From NCBI GenBank assembly GCA_950097015.1, contig CATNEN010000005.1, forward strand, positions 2,409,501 through 2,473,500: a stretch of DNA of 64,000 bases, read 5' to 3'. This stretch comes from Macrostomum hystrix. Its lineage: Eukaryota; Platyhelminthes; Macrostomidae. A program made the translations under genes and the position numbers. A model generated the notes under the pieces. The model did no database searches, had not been told where the DNA came from, and was given only the letters and a program-made list of their open reading frames with translations. Positions 1 to 12,700 of this stretch are shown here, one piece after another (the first letter of the stretch is position 1; every line of letters begins with the position of its first letter).

Positions 1-750
1 TCTAGATCTTGTAGATCTGGTAATCTAGATCTTCTAGATCTGGCAATCTAGATTTTGTAGATCTGGCAATCTAGATCTTGTAGACCTGGAAATCTAGATC
101 TTGTAGATCTGGCAATCTAGATTTCGTAGATCTGGCAATCTAGATTTTGTAGATCTGGCAATCTAGATTTTTTAGATCTGGCAATCTAGATTTTGTAGAT
201 CTGGCAATCTAGATCTTATAGATTTGGCAATCTAGATTTTGTAGATCTGGCAATTTAGATCTTATAGATCTGGCAATCTAGATCTTGTAGATCTGGCAAT
301 CTAGATCTTGTAGATCTGGCAATCTAGATTTCGTAGATCTGGCAATCTAGATTTTGTAGATCTGGCAATCTAGATTTTGTAGATCTGGCAATCTAGATCT
401 TGTAGATCTGGTAATCTAGATCTTGTAGATCTGGCAATCTAGATTTTGTAGATCTGGCAATCTAGATCTTGTAGATCTGGTAATCTAGATCTTGTAGATC
501 TGGCAATCTAGATTTTGTAGATCTGGCAATCTAGATCTTGTAGATCTGGTAATCTAGATCTTCTAGATCTGGTAATCTAGATTTTATAGATCTGGTAATC
601 TAGATCTTGTAGATCTGGCAATCTAGATTTTGTAGATCTGGCAATCTAGATCTTGTAGATCTGGTAATCTAGATCTTGTAGATCTGGCAATCTAGATTTT
701 GTAGATCTGGCAATCTAGATATCCTTGTCTAGTATAATCTAGACCCCTTC
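1..750. repeat. 23-bp satellite array (left edge)
   Basis: About 31 head-to-tail copies of a 23-bp unit whose key part is gatctggcaatctagatctt. It runs off the left window edge and decays at 715-750. Variants are mostly single-base changes (ggca/ggta, cttgta/tttgta). Each unit carries overlapping or adjacent 6-bp palindromes, AGATCT and TCTAGA, so the array is dense in inverted-repeat symmetry. No coding frame is convincing. Confidence 0.95.
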
Positions 751-1679
751 TTTTTAACCAAAGGTCTGTACGCATGACAAAAAGACAAAGGATCAGAAAC
801 ATCTATTTGTACAGCGCTGACAACTAAATAGGTCACAATGAACCCTAGATGTACTGACCAAGAGAAAATTTTTCCCTAAGCTAATCTTAATCCGAATCGT
901 TACGATCTGATAAGTTTTAGTGTCAGTTTATTAACCAACTCTTTGTTCCGGGTAGAACCAGGTAAAATAAGCGTGCTTATTTTAAAGGTGTTTAGGTGTA
1001 AAGATAACTCTAGATAACCCGAATCTCAGTAACAAAGAGATCAACTTAAACACCGGGTAGTGTGTGCCCACACAGATTATTTCGTTGCTATGAAATCCCC
1101 TTTAGCAAAAAAATCATAAATAAAGGTGGGTGCGTTTGTGTTCCTCTAGAATCCGAAAGTTTGTGAATTAGTTTAGCCACTTATTGCCCCTTAAGGGGTG
1201 TTAGGGTAAAGCACCCAGTTTTGATGCTTTTATCAAAACTGCCAATCTTTCTTCTCTGATGCGCCAAACATACAAGCGATCTAGGGCAGACACTTCCACT
1301 ATCCGCACCTTTCCCAATCTATGCAGCCGTTTAATTAGCCACCGAGACCAGAAGGTAATCCTTGGTTTGCGCAGATTACAGCGAAAACCCGCCACTCCCT
1401 TAAATCTCAGCAAAGAGGTCAGGGATATTATTGTTAATCAGGCCGTAAAACCTACACACAACTATGATTTCCCACCTTTTGGCTAACAATTTATAATGAT
1501 CAGGATGTAAGCCTGAATTTGCGCATTCCAAACTGCGTGCTTAGCGAAGGGCTCTATTAGTTTTATGGACCAATTAAATTGGGCCGCGATGAGATTGTGC
1601 AACACTGCGACTGCACTGATTTGCAGCAATGCAATACCATTTTTTAATACCTTTTAAAGCCTTCAACCATGTTCAACCA
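751..1679. other. Unique AT-rich island, no gene recognised
   Basis: Non-repetitive sequence between two satellite arrays. The only open frames are two short ones of about 70-75 codons on opposite strands around 1,201-1,486. They overlap each other, have no recognisable domain and lie far from other exons, so I do not call them genes. Confidence 0.6.
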
Positions 1680-3010
1680 TGAATTCCTAGCTTTATTATG
1701 GAATGGTTTAGCAATCCATTCTATTCCTTGCTTTAGAATGGGATGGTTTAGCAATCCATTCTATTCCTAGCTTTATTATGGAATGGTTTAGCAATCCATT
1801 CTATTCCTAGCTTTATTATGGAATGGTTTAGCAATCCATTCTATTCCTTGCTTTAGAATGGGATGGTTTAGCAATCCATTCTATTCCTAGCTTTATTATG
1901 GAATGGTTTAGCAATCCATTCTATTCCTTGCTTTAGAATGGGATGGTTTAGCAATCCATTCTATTTCTTGCTTTATTATGGAATGGTTTAGCAATCCATT
2001 CTATTCCTTGCTTTATAATGGGATGGTTTAGCAATCCATTCTATTCCTTGCTTTATTATGGAATGGTTTAGCAATCCATTCTATTCCTTGCTTTAGAATG
2101 GGATGGTTTAGCAATCCATTCTATTCCTTGCTTTATAATGGGATGGTTTAGCAATCCATTCTATTCCTTGCTTTAGAATGGGATGGTTTAGCAATCCATT
2201 CTATTCCTTGCTTTAGAATGGGATGGTTTAGCAATCCATTCTATTCCTTGCTTTAGAATGGGATGGTTTAGCAATCCATTCTATTCCTTGCTTTATAATG
2301 GGATGGTTTAGCAATCCATTCTATTCCTTGCTTTATTATGGAATGGTTTAGCAATCCATTCTATTCCTTGCTTTATTATGGGATGGTTTAGCAATCCATT
2401 CTATTCCTTGCTTTAGAATGGGATGGTTTAGCAATCCATTATATTCCTTGCTTTAGAATGAGATGGTTTAGCAATCCATTATATTCCTTGCTTTAGAATG
2501 AGATGGTTTAGCAATCCATTCTATTCCTTGCTTTAGAATGGGATGGTTTAGCAATCCATTCTATTCCTTGCTTTATAATGGGGTGGTTTAGCAATCCATT
2601 CTATTCCTTGTTTTAGAATGGGATGGTTTAGCAATCCATTCTATTCCTTGCTTTAGAATGGGATGGTTTAGCAATCCATTCTATTCCTTGCTTTAGAATG
2701 AGATGGTTTAGCAATCCATTCTATTCCTTGCTTTAGAATGGGATGGTTTAGCAATCCATTCTATTCCTTGCTTTATTATGGAATGGTTTAGCAATCCATT
2801 CTATTTCTTGCTTTATTATGGAATGGTTTAGCAATCCATTCTATTCCTTGCTTTATAATGGGATGGTTTAGCAATCCATTCTATTCCTTGCTTTATAATG
2901 GGATAGTTTAGCAATCCATTCTATTCCTTGCTTTAGAATGGGATGGTTTAGCAATCCATTCTATTTCTAGCTTTATAACTATATGGTTTAGCAATCCATT
3001 CTATTCCTCG
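1680..3010. repeat. 40-bp satellite array, left copy
   Basis: About 33 copies with an exact 40-bp period. The key segment is ggtttagcaatccattctat followed by a ctttagaatgg-type segment. The period stays in register with the 120-base double line throughout, so indels are rare. Substitutions are concentrated in ttattatg/ttagaatg/ttataatg and in tag/ttg. The unit shares tagcaatccattcta with the 44-bp array and is homologous, in inverted orientation, to the array at 37,030-39,690. Confidence 0.97.
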
Positions 3011-3763
3011 ACTGCATTGCTTCAAAATCTGCGTTACTGGTATTAGCAATATGATTTATGACCAGCTAAAATGTGGACGAAAACAGGAATTGACCACTCG
3101 CGTGAAGGTGTCATATTATCACACAAATTTTTAAACAGGCCTATCTCTCACAAGTCTATTTTGTTATTGTTCGATGCGTTAGCTAAGTGACACGAATGAT
3201 TGATTTAAAAAAACTTGTTTGTCCATCGTTCGAAGTGGTTCCACACACACACTCTTTCTCCCTCTAGTCTTTGTTACACAGTTAGGCGTCTATTATTTCC
3301 TAATCGGTCAAGCTGGACACACAAAGACTTTTAAATCACAGCCCACGCCGCACGAAGTGGTCATTTTACACGGCTATAGAGAGATAATATTAATTAGGTC
3401 TTTGTTTTTGCACCGCGTATCAATTTGTATTTCCGAATCCTAACTATTAGTGGGATCTAATTCACGAAAAAAATGATACGGATCTTGAACAAGACGGACA
3501 TTCTGAACAAAGAGCGAACATGTACACGAGGCGGGGTGCTAGAAAATAGCGGCATTATATCCTGTTTCATTATTGTTAAATGTAACTGCAGGAATTGTGA
3601 GGCTGCGGCGCGATATTGTTAGAAAATTGTGATTGATTTGCTGCCGAGACAAATTGCTTCTCTTTTTTTCGCCAGTTAATTTAAAACGCATTTTCAAACA
3701 GGTTTTACGAATCCGACAACTAGTTTACTGTTCACTGACATGGTAAGAAAATTATTTAAATTG
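3011..3763. other. Unique spacer between satellites, no gene recognised
   Basis: About 750 bases of AT-rich non-repetitive DNA with a short CA run near 3,243. One 74-codon frame (3,219-3,443, plus strand) has no recognisable similarity and no splice context, so it is not called. I see no RNA gene. Confidence 0.55.
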
Positions 3764-6700
3764 TCCTGGATATTGTAGACTAGACTAGCAATCCAATCTA
3801 GCTATTCTCCTGGATACTGTAGACTAGACTAGCAATCCATTCTAGCTATTCTCCTGGATATTGTAGACTAGACTAGCAATCCATTCTAGCTATTCTCCTG
3901 GATATTGTAGACTAGACTAGCAATCCATTCTAGCTATTCTCCTGGATATTGCAGACTAGACTAGCAATCCATTCTAGCTATTCTCCTGGATACTGTAGGC
4001 TAGACTAGCAATCCATTCTAGCTATTCTCCTGGATACTGTAGGCTAGACTAGCAATCCATTCTAGCAATTCTCCTGGATACTGTAGACTAGACTAGCAAT
4101 CCATTCTAGCTATTCTCCTGGATACTGAAGAACAGACTAGCAATCCATTCTAGCTATTCTCCTGGATATTGCAGACTAGACTAGCAATCCATTCTAGCTA
4201 TTCTCCTGGATATTGTAGACTAGACTAGCAATCCATTCTAGCTATTCTCCTGGATATTGTAGACTAGACTAGCAATCCATTCTAGCTATTCTCCTGGATA
4301 TTGTAGACTAGACTAGCAATCCATTCTAGCTATTCTCCTGGATATTGCAGACTAGACTAGCAATCCATTCTAGCTATTCTCCTGGATACTGTAGACTAGA
4401 CTAGCAATCCATTCTAGCTATTCTCCTGGATACTGTAGACTAGACTAGCAATCCATTCTAGCTATTCTCCTGGATACTGTAGACTAGACTAGCAATCCAT
4501 TCTAGCTATTCTCCTGGATATTGCAGACTAGACTAGCAATCCATTCTAGCTATTCTCCTGGATACTCTAGACTAGACTAGCAATCCATTCTAGCTATTCT
4601 CCTGGATACTGTAGACTAGACTAGCAATCCATTCTAGCTATTCTCCTGGATACTGTAGACTAGACTAGCAATCCATTCTAGCTATTCTCCTGGATACTGT
4701 AGACTAGACTAGCAATCCATTCAAGCTATTCTCCTGGATATTGTAGACTAGACTAGCAATCCATTCTAGCTATTCTCCTGGATATTGCAGACTAGACTAG
4801 CAATCCATTCTAGCTATTCTCCTGGATATTGTAGGCTAGACTAGCAATCCATTCTAGCTATTCTCCTGGATATTGCAGACTAGACTAGCAATCCATTCTA
4901 GCTATTCTCCTGGATATTGCAGACTAGACTAGCAATCCATTCTTGATATTCTCCTGGATATTGCAGACTAGACTAGCAATCCATTCTAGCTATTCTCCTG
5001 GATATTGTAGACTAGACTAGCAATCCATTCTTGATATTCTCCTGGATATTGCAGACTAGACTAGCAATCCATTCTAGCTATTCTCCTGGATACTGTAGAC
5101 TAGACTAGCAATCCATTCTAGCTATTCTCCTGGATACTGTAGACTAGACTAGCAATCCATTCTAGCTATTCTCCTGGATATTGTAGACTAGACTAGCAAT
5201 CCATTCTAGCTATTCTCCTGGATATTGCAGACTAGACTAGCAATCCATTCTAGCTATTCTCCTGGATATTGCAGACTAGACTAGCAATCCATTCTAGCTA
5301 TTCTCCTGGATATTGCAGACTAGACTAGCAATCCATTCTAGCTATTCTCCTGGATACTGCAGACTAGACTAGCAATCCATTCTAGCTATTCTCCTGGATA
5401 TTGCAGACTAGACTAGCAATCCATTCTAGCTATTCTCCTGGATACTCTAGACTAGACTAGCAATCCATTCTAGCTATTCTCCTGGATACTGTAGACTAGA
5501 CTAGCAATCCATTCTAGCTATTCTCCTGGATACTGTAGACTAGACTAGCAATCCATTCTAGCTATTCTCCTGGATACTCTAGACTAGACTAGCAATCCAT
5601 TCTAGCTATTCTCCTGGATACTGTAGACTAGACTAGCAATCCATTCTAGCTATTCTCCTGGATACTCTAGACTAGACTAGCAATCCATTCTAGCTATTCT
5701 CCTGGATACTGCAGACTAGACTAGCAATCCATTCTAGCTATTCTCCTGGATATTGCAGACTAGACTAGCAATCCATTCTAGCTATTCTCCTGGATACTCT
5801 AGACTAGACTAGCAATCCATTCTAGCTATTCTCCTGGATACTGTAGACTAGACTAGCAATCCATTCTAGCTATTCTCCTGGATACTGTAGACTAGACTAG
5901 CAATCCATTCTAGCTATTCTCCTGGATACTCTAGACTAGACTAGCAATCCATTCTAGCTATTCTCCTGGATATTGTAGACTAGACTAGCAATCCATTCTA
6001 GCTATTCTCCTGGATATTGCAGACTAGACTAGCAATCCATTCTAGCTATTCTCCTGGATATTGTAGACTAGACTAGCAATCCATTCTAGCTATTCTCCTG
6101 GATATTGTAGACTAGATTAGCAATCCATTCTAGCTATTCTCCTGGATATTGTAGACTAGATTAGCAATCCATTCTAGCTATTCTCCTGGATATTGTAGAC
6201 TAGATTAGCAATCCATTCTAGCTATTCTCCTGGATACTGAAGAAAAGACTAGCAATCCATTCTAGCTATTCTCCTGGATACTGTAGACTAGACTAGCAAT
6301 CCATTCTAGCTATTCTCCTGGATACTGAAGAACAGACTAGCAATCCATTCTAGCTATTCTCCTGGATATTGTAGACTAGACTAGCAATCCATTCTAGCTA
6401 TTCTCCTGGATATTGTAGACTAGACTAGCAATCCATTCTAGCTATTCTCCTGGATATTGTAGACTAGACTAGCAATCCATTCTAGCTATTCTCCTGGATA
6501 CTGTAGGCTAGACTAGCAATCCAATCTAGCTATTCTCCTGGATATTGCAGACTAGACTAGCAATCCATTCTAGCTATTCTCCTGGATACTGTAGACTAGA
6601 CTAGCAATCCATTCTAGCTATTCTCCTGGATATTGCAGACTAGACTAGCAATCCATTCTAGCTATTCTCCTGGATATTGCAGACTAGACTAGCAATCCAT

Positions 6701-9700
6701 TCTAGCTATTCTCCTGGATATTGCAGACTAGACTAGCAATCTATTCTAGCTATTCTCCTGGATATTGCAGACTAGACTAGCAATCCATTCTAGCTATTCT
6801 CCTGGATATTGCAGACTAGACTAGCAATCCATTCTAGCTATTCTCCTGGATACTGTAGACTAGACTAGCAATCCATTCTAGCTATTCTCCTGGATATTGC
6901 AGACTAGACTAGCAATCCATTCTAGCTATTCTCCTGGATATTGTAGACTAGACTAGCAATCCATTCTAGCTATTCTCCTGGATATTGCAGACTAGACTAG
7001 CAATCCATTCTAGCTATTCTCCTGGATATTGTAGACTAGACTAGCAATCCAATCTAGCTATTCTCCTGGATACTGTAGACTAGACTAGCAATCCATTCTA
7101 GCTATTCTCCTGGATATTGTAGACTAGACTAGCAATCCAATCTAGCTATTCTCCTGGATACTGTAGACTAGACTAGCAATCCATTCTAGCTATTCTCCTG
7201 GATATTGTAGACTAGACTAGCAATCCATTCTAGCTATTCTCCTGGATATTGCAGACTAGACTAGCAATCCAATCTAGCTATTCTCCTGGATATTGCAGAC
7301 TAGACTAGCAATCCATTCTAGCTATTCTCCTGGATATTGCAGACTAGACTAGCAATCCAATCTAGCTATTCTCCTGGATATTGCAGACTAGACTAGCAAT
7401 CCATTCTAGCTATTCTCCTGGATATTGCAGACTAGACTAGCAATCCAATCTTGATATTCTCCTGGATATTGCAGACTAGACTAGCAATCCATTCTACCTA
7501 TTCTCCTGGATATTGCAGACTAGACTAGCAATCCATTCTAGCTATTCTCCTGGATACTGTAGACTAGACTAGCAATCCATTCTAGCTATTCTCCTGGATA
7601 CTGAAGAACAGACTAGCAATCCATTCTAGCTATTCTCCTGGATATTGCAGACTAGACTAGCAATCCATTCTAGCTATTCTCCTGGATATTGCAGAACAGA
7701 CTAGCAATCCATTCTAGCTATTCTCCTGGATATTGCAGACTAGACTAGCAATCCATTCTAGCTATTCTCCTGGATACTGTAGGCTAGACTAGCAATCCAT
7801 TCTAGCTATTCTCCTGGATACTGTAGACTAGACTAGCAATCCATTCTAGCTATTCTCCTGGATATTGTAGACTAGACTAGCAATCCATTCTAGCTATTCT
7901 CCTGGATATTGCAGACTAGACTAGCAATCCATTTTTGATATTCTCCTGGATACTGCAGACTAGACTAGCAATCCATTCAAGCTATTCTCCTGGATATTGC
8001 AGACTAGACTAGCAATCCATTCTAGCTATTCTCCTGGATACTGCAGACTAGACTAGCAATCCATTCTAGCTATTCTCCTGGATATTGTAGACTAGACTAG
8101 CAATCCATTCTAGCTATTCTCCTGGATATTGCAGACTAGACTAGCAATCCATTCTAGCTATTCTCCTGGATATTGCAGACTAGACTAGCAATCCATTCTA
8201 GCTATTCTCCTGGATACTGTAGACTAGACTAGCAATCCATTCTAGCTATTCTCCTGGATACTGTAGACTAGACTAGCAATCCATTCTAGCTATTCTCCTG
8301 GATATTGCAGACTAGACTAGCAATCCATTCTAGCTATTCTCCTGGATATTGTAGACTAGACTAGCAATCCATTCTAGCTATTCTCCTGGATATTGCAGAC
8401 TAGACTAGCAATCCATTCTAGCTATTCTCCTGGATATTGTAGACTAGACTAGCAATCCATTCTAGCTATTCTCCTGGATACTGTAGACTAGACTAGCAAT
8501 CCATTCTAGCTATTCTCCTGGATACTGTAGACTAGACTAGCAATCCATTCTAGCTATTCTCCTGGATACTGTAGACTAGACTAGCAATCCATTCTAGCTA
8601 TTCTCCTGGATATTGCAGACTAGACTAGCAATCCATTCTAGCTATTCTCCTGGATATTGTAGACTAGACTAGCAATCCATTCTAGCTATTCTCCTGGATA
8701 CTGTAGACTAGACTAGCAATCCATTCTAGCTATTCTCCTGGATACTCTAGACTAGACTAGCAATCCATTCTAGCTATTCTCCTGGATATTGTAGACTAGA
8801 CTAGCAATCCATTCTAGCTATTCTCCTGGATACTGTAGACTAGACTAGCAATCCATTCTAGCTATTCTCCTGGATACTCTAGACTAGACTAGCAATCCAT
8901 TCTAGCTATTCTCCTGGATATTGTAGACTAGACTAGCAATCCATTCTAGCTATTCTCCTGGATATTGCAGACTAGACTAGCAATCCATTCTAGCTATTCT
9001 CCTGGATATTGTAGACTAGACTAGCAATCCATTCTAGCTATTCTCCTGGATATTGTAGACTAGATTAGCAATCCATTCTAGCTATTCTCCTGGATATTGT
9101 AGACTAGATTAGCAATCCATTCTAGCTATTCTCCTGGATATTGTAGACTAGATTAGCAATCCATTCTAGCTATTCTCCTGGATACTGAAGAACAGACTAG
9201 CAATCCATTCTAGCTATTCTCCTGGATACTGTAGACTAGACTAGCAATCCATTCTAGCTATTCTCCTGGATACTGAAGAACAGACTAGCAATCCATTCTA
9301 GCTATTCTCCTGGATATTGTAGACTAGACTAGCAATCCATTCTAGCTATTCTCCTGGATATTGTAGACTAGACTAGCAATCCATTCTAGCTATTCTCCTG
9401 GATATTGTAGACTAGACTAGCAATCCATTCTAGCTATTCTCCTGGATACTGTAGGCTAGACTAGCAATCCAATCTAGCTATTCTCCTGGATATTGCAGAC
9501 TAGACTAGCAATCCATTCTAGCTATTCTCCTGGATACTGTAGACTAGACTAGCAATCCATTCTAGCTATTCTCCTGGATATTGCAGACTAGACTAGCAAT
9601 CCATTCTAGCTATTCTCCTGGATATTGCAGACTAGACTAGCAATCCATTCTAGCTATTCTCCTGGATATTGCAGACTAGACTAGCAATCCATTCTACCTA

Positions 9701-12700
9701 TTCTCCTGGATATTGCAGACTAGACTAGCAATCCATTCTAGCTATTCTCCTGGATACTGTAGACTAGACTAGCAATCCATTCTAGCTATTCTCCTGGATA
9801 CTGAAGAACAGACTAGCAATCCATTCTAGCTATTCTCCTGGATATTGCAGACTAGACTAGCAATCCATTCTAGCTATTCTCCTGGATATTGCAGAACAGA
9901 CTAGCAATCCATTCTAGCTATTCTCCTGGATATTGCAGACTAGACTAGCAATCCATTCTAGCTATTCTCCTGGATACTGTAGGCTAGACTAGCAATCCAT
10001 TCTAGCTATTCTCCTGGATACTGTAGACTAGACTAGCAATCCATTCTAGCTATTCTCCTGGATATTGTAGACTAGACTAGCAATCCATTCTAGCTATTCT
10101 CCTGGATATTGCAGACTAGACTAGCAATCCATTTTTGATATTCTCCTGGATACTGCAGACTAGACTAGCAATCCATTCAAGCTATTCTCCTGGATATTGC
10201 AGACTAGACTAGCAATCCATTCTAGCTATTCTCCTGGATACTGCAGACTAGACTAGCAATCCATTCTAGCTATTCTCCTGGATATTGTAGACTAGACTAG
10301 CAATCCATTCTAGCTATTCTCCTGGATATTGCAGACTAGACTAGCAATCCATTCTAGCTATTCTCCTGGATATTGCAGACTAGACTAGCAATCCATTCTA
10401 GCTATTCTCCTGGATACTGTAGACTAGACTAGCAATCCATTCTAGCTATTCTCCTGGATACTGTAGACTAGACTAGCAATCCATTCTAGCTATTCTCCTG
10501 GATATTGCAGACTAGACTAGCAATCCATTCTAGCTATTCTCCTGGATATTGTAGACTAGACTAGCAATCCATTCTAGCTATTCTCCTGGATATTGCAGAC
10601 TAGACTAGCAATCCATTCTAGCTATTCTCCTGGATATTGTAGACTAGACTAGCAATCCATTCTAGCTATTCTCCTGGATACTGTAGACTAGACTAGCAAT
10701 CCATTCTAGCTATTCTCCTGGATACTGTAGACTAGACTAGCAATCCATTCTAGCTATTCTCCTGGATACTGTAGACTAGACTAGCAATCCATTCTAGCTA
10801 TTCTCCTGGATATTGCAGACTAGACTAGCAATCCATTCTAGCTATTCTCCTGGATATTGTAGACTAGACTAGCAATCCATTCTAGCTATTCTCCTGGATA
10901 CTGTAGACTAGACTAGCAATCCATTCTAGCTATTCTCCTGGATACTCTAGACTAGACTAGCAATCCATTCTAGCTATTCTCCTGGATATTGTAGACTAGA
11001 CTAGCAATCCATTCTAGCTATTCTCCTGGATACTGTAGACTAGACTAGCAATCCATTCTAGCTATTCTCCTGGATACTCTAGACTAGACTAGCAATCCAT
11101 TCTAGCTATTCTCCTGGATATTGTAGACTAGACTAGCAATCCATTCTAGCTATTCTCCTGGATATTGCAGACTAGACTAGCAATCCATTCTAGCTATTCT
11201 CCTGGATATTGTAGACTAGACTAGCAATCCATTCTAGCTATTCTCCTGGATATTGTAGACTAGATTAGCAATCCATTCTAGCTATTCTCCTGGATATTGT
11301 AGACTAGATTAGCAATCCATTCTAGCTATTCTCCTGGATATTGTAGACTAGATTAGCAATCCATTCTAGCTATTCTCCTGGATACTGAAGAACAGACTAG
11401 CAATCCATTCTAGCTATTCTCCTGGATACTGTAGACTAGACTAGCAATCCATTCTAGCTATTCTCCTGGATACTGAAGAACAGACTAGCAATCCATTCTA
11501 GCTATTCTCCTGGATATTGTAGACTAGACTAGCAATCCATTCTAGCTATTCTCCTGGATATTGTAGACTAGACTAGCAATCCATTCTAGCTATTCTCCTG
11601 GATATTGTAGACTAGACTAGCAATCCATTCTAGCTATTCTCCTGGATACTGTAGGCTAGACTAGCAATCCAATCTAGCTATTCTCCTGGATATTGCAGAC
11701 TAGACTAGCAATCCATTCTAGCTATTCTCCTGGATACTGTAGACTAGACTAGCAATCCATTCTAGCTATTCTCCTGGATATTGCAGACTAGACTAGCAAT
11801 CCATTCTAGCTATTCTCCTGGATATTGCAGACTAGACTAGCAATCCATTCTAGCTATTCTCCTGGATATTGCAGACTAGACTAGCAATCCATTCTAGCTA
11901 TTCTCCTGGATATTGCAGACTAGACTAGCAATCCATTCTAGCTATTCTCCTGGATATTGCAGACTAGACTAGCAATCCATTCTAGCTATTCTCCTGGATA
12001 CTGTAGACTAGACTAGCAATCCATTCTAGCTATTCTCCTGGATATTGCAGACTAGACTAGCAATCCATTCTAGCTATTCTCCTGGATATTGTAGACTAGA
12101 CTAGCAATCCATTCTAGCTATTCTCCTGGATATTGCAGACTAGACTAGCAATCCATTCTAGCTATTCTCCTGGATATTGTAGACTAGACTAGCAATCCAA
12201 TCTAGCTATTCTCCTGGATACTGTAGACTAGACTAGCAATCCATTCTAGCTATTCTCCTGGATATTGTAGACTAGACTAGCAATCCAATCTAGCTATTCT
12301 CCTGGATACTGTAGACTAGACTAGCAATCCATTCTAGCTATTCTCCTGGATATTGTAGACTAGACTAGCAATCCATTCTAGCTATTCTCCTGGATATTGC
12401 AGACTAGACTAGCAATCCAATCTAGCTATTCTCCTGGATATTGCAGACTAGACTAGCAATCCATTCTAGCTATTCTCCTGGATATTGCAGACTAGACTAG
12501 CAATCCAATCTAGCTATTCTCCTGGATATTGCAGACTAGACTAGCAATCCATTCTAGCTATTCTCCTGGATATTGCAGACTAGACTAGCAATCCAATCTT
12601 GATATTCTCCTGGATATTGCAGACTAGACTAGCAATCCATTCTACCTATTCTCCTGGATATTGCAGACTAGACTAGCAATCCATTCTAGCTATTCTCCTG

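Noticed and set aside
1201-1486. Two overlapping small frames on opposite strands
   Set aside because: 70-75 codons, mutually overlapping, no recognisable domain and no exon context.
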